A stretch of DNA of 64,000 nt from Serripes groenlandicus (lineage: Eukaryota; Mollusca; Bivalvia; Cardiida; Cardiidae): positions 113,819,516 through 113,883,515 of the forward strand of contig JASEVX010000001.1 of assembly GCA_031761405.1 (NCBI GenBank), read 5' to 3'. How positions within the stretch are numbered: position 1 is the stretch's first letter; each line of letters opens with the position of its first letter. The notes under the pieces were generated by a model. That model made no database searches, was not told the DNA's origin, and saw nothing but the letters and a program-made list of their open reading frames with translations. The translations under genes and the position numbers were made by a program. Shown piece after piece: positions 63,831-64,000 of the stretch.

Positions 63831-64000
63831 CATAGTGTCACGTTTTGGCCCCGCTTCTGACACCCATGATTTGAAAATTTTAGCCGGGTGCCACTTTGCT
63901 GCCACGCTGTTGCCTCATTGCATTCTCGTTGTGACACAATTTAAAGGTGACAATGAATATCAAAGTTGGGTTATGTCTTGCTGCCGCCACAATCTTGCCT

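Overview
This is an AT-rich animal nuclear window, almost certainly from a mollusc and most likely a bivalve. The evidence is short phased exons in long introns, Pearl/HINE-type repeats with GACA or GGAC microsatellite tails, and tRNA-derived SINEs with a molluscan-type 3' domain. There is no prokaryotic-style gene organisation. All recognisable protein-coding sequence is on the minus strand.

Two tandem genes of the ectonucleotide pyrophosphatase/phosphodiesterase family (ENPP1/3 type: phosphodiesterase domain plus nuclease-like domain) fill the window. ENPP-A runs from 42563 down to 3637. It has 17 visible exons, about 697 residues and a clear stop. All the catalytic zinc ligands and the nucleophile threonine are present. 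ENPP-B starts beyond the right edge; its last 10 exons run from 63347 down to 43554 (436 residues and a stop). At every shared intron the two genes have the same position and phase, so they are tandem duplicates. Exons add up to only about 3.4 kb. I could not find the N-terminal exon(s) of ENPP-A in the roughly 1 kb between the two genes.

The remaining ~95% is intronic and intergenic repeat. One class is a short non-autonomous element of about 230 bp with TTAA ends, CCCTTTCCC/GGGAAAGGG termini and a strong central palindrome (piggyBac-like MITE). There are about 25 two-ended copies plus many fragments. The second class is a set of Pearl/Helentron-associated (HINE-like) elements: a 5' AACAAGA(G/T) start followed by a small hairpin, a core of ~150-180 bp tandem units, a microsatellite, and a 3' hairpin followed by TAAAAA or TAATA. 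The hairpin sequence differs between families, but the 5' subterminal motif always matches the 3' hairpin arm. Four SINE copies, several minisatellites, a 146-bp near-perfect palindrome and a ~0.5 kb dispersed duplication complete the picture.

Region by region: 1-3.6 kb lies downstream of ENPP-A (SINE, dispersed repeat, interrupted MITE); 3.6-42.6 kb is ENPP-A, with Pearl-rich introns at 8.2-12.6, 22.5-23.8, 26.2-30 and 37.9-41.2 kb; 42.6-43.6 kb is the intergenic gap; 43.6-63.3 kb is the 3' half of ENPP-B, with long Pearl arrays at 51.0-53.6 and 56.5-58.4 kb. No transposase, RNA gene or CRISPR array was found.
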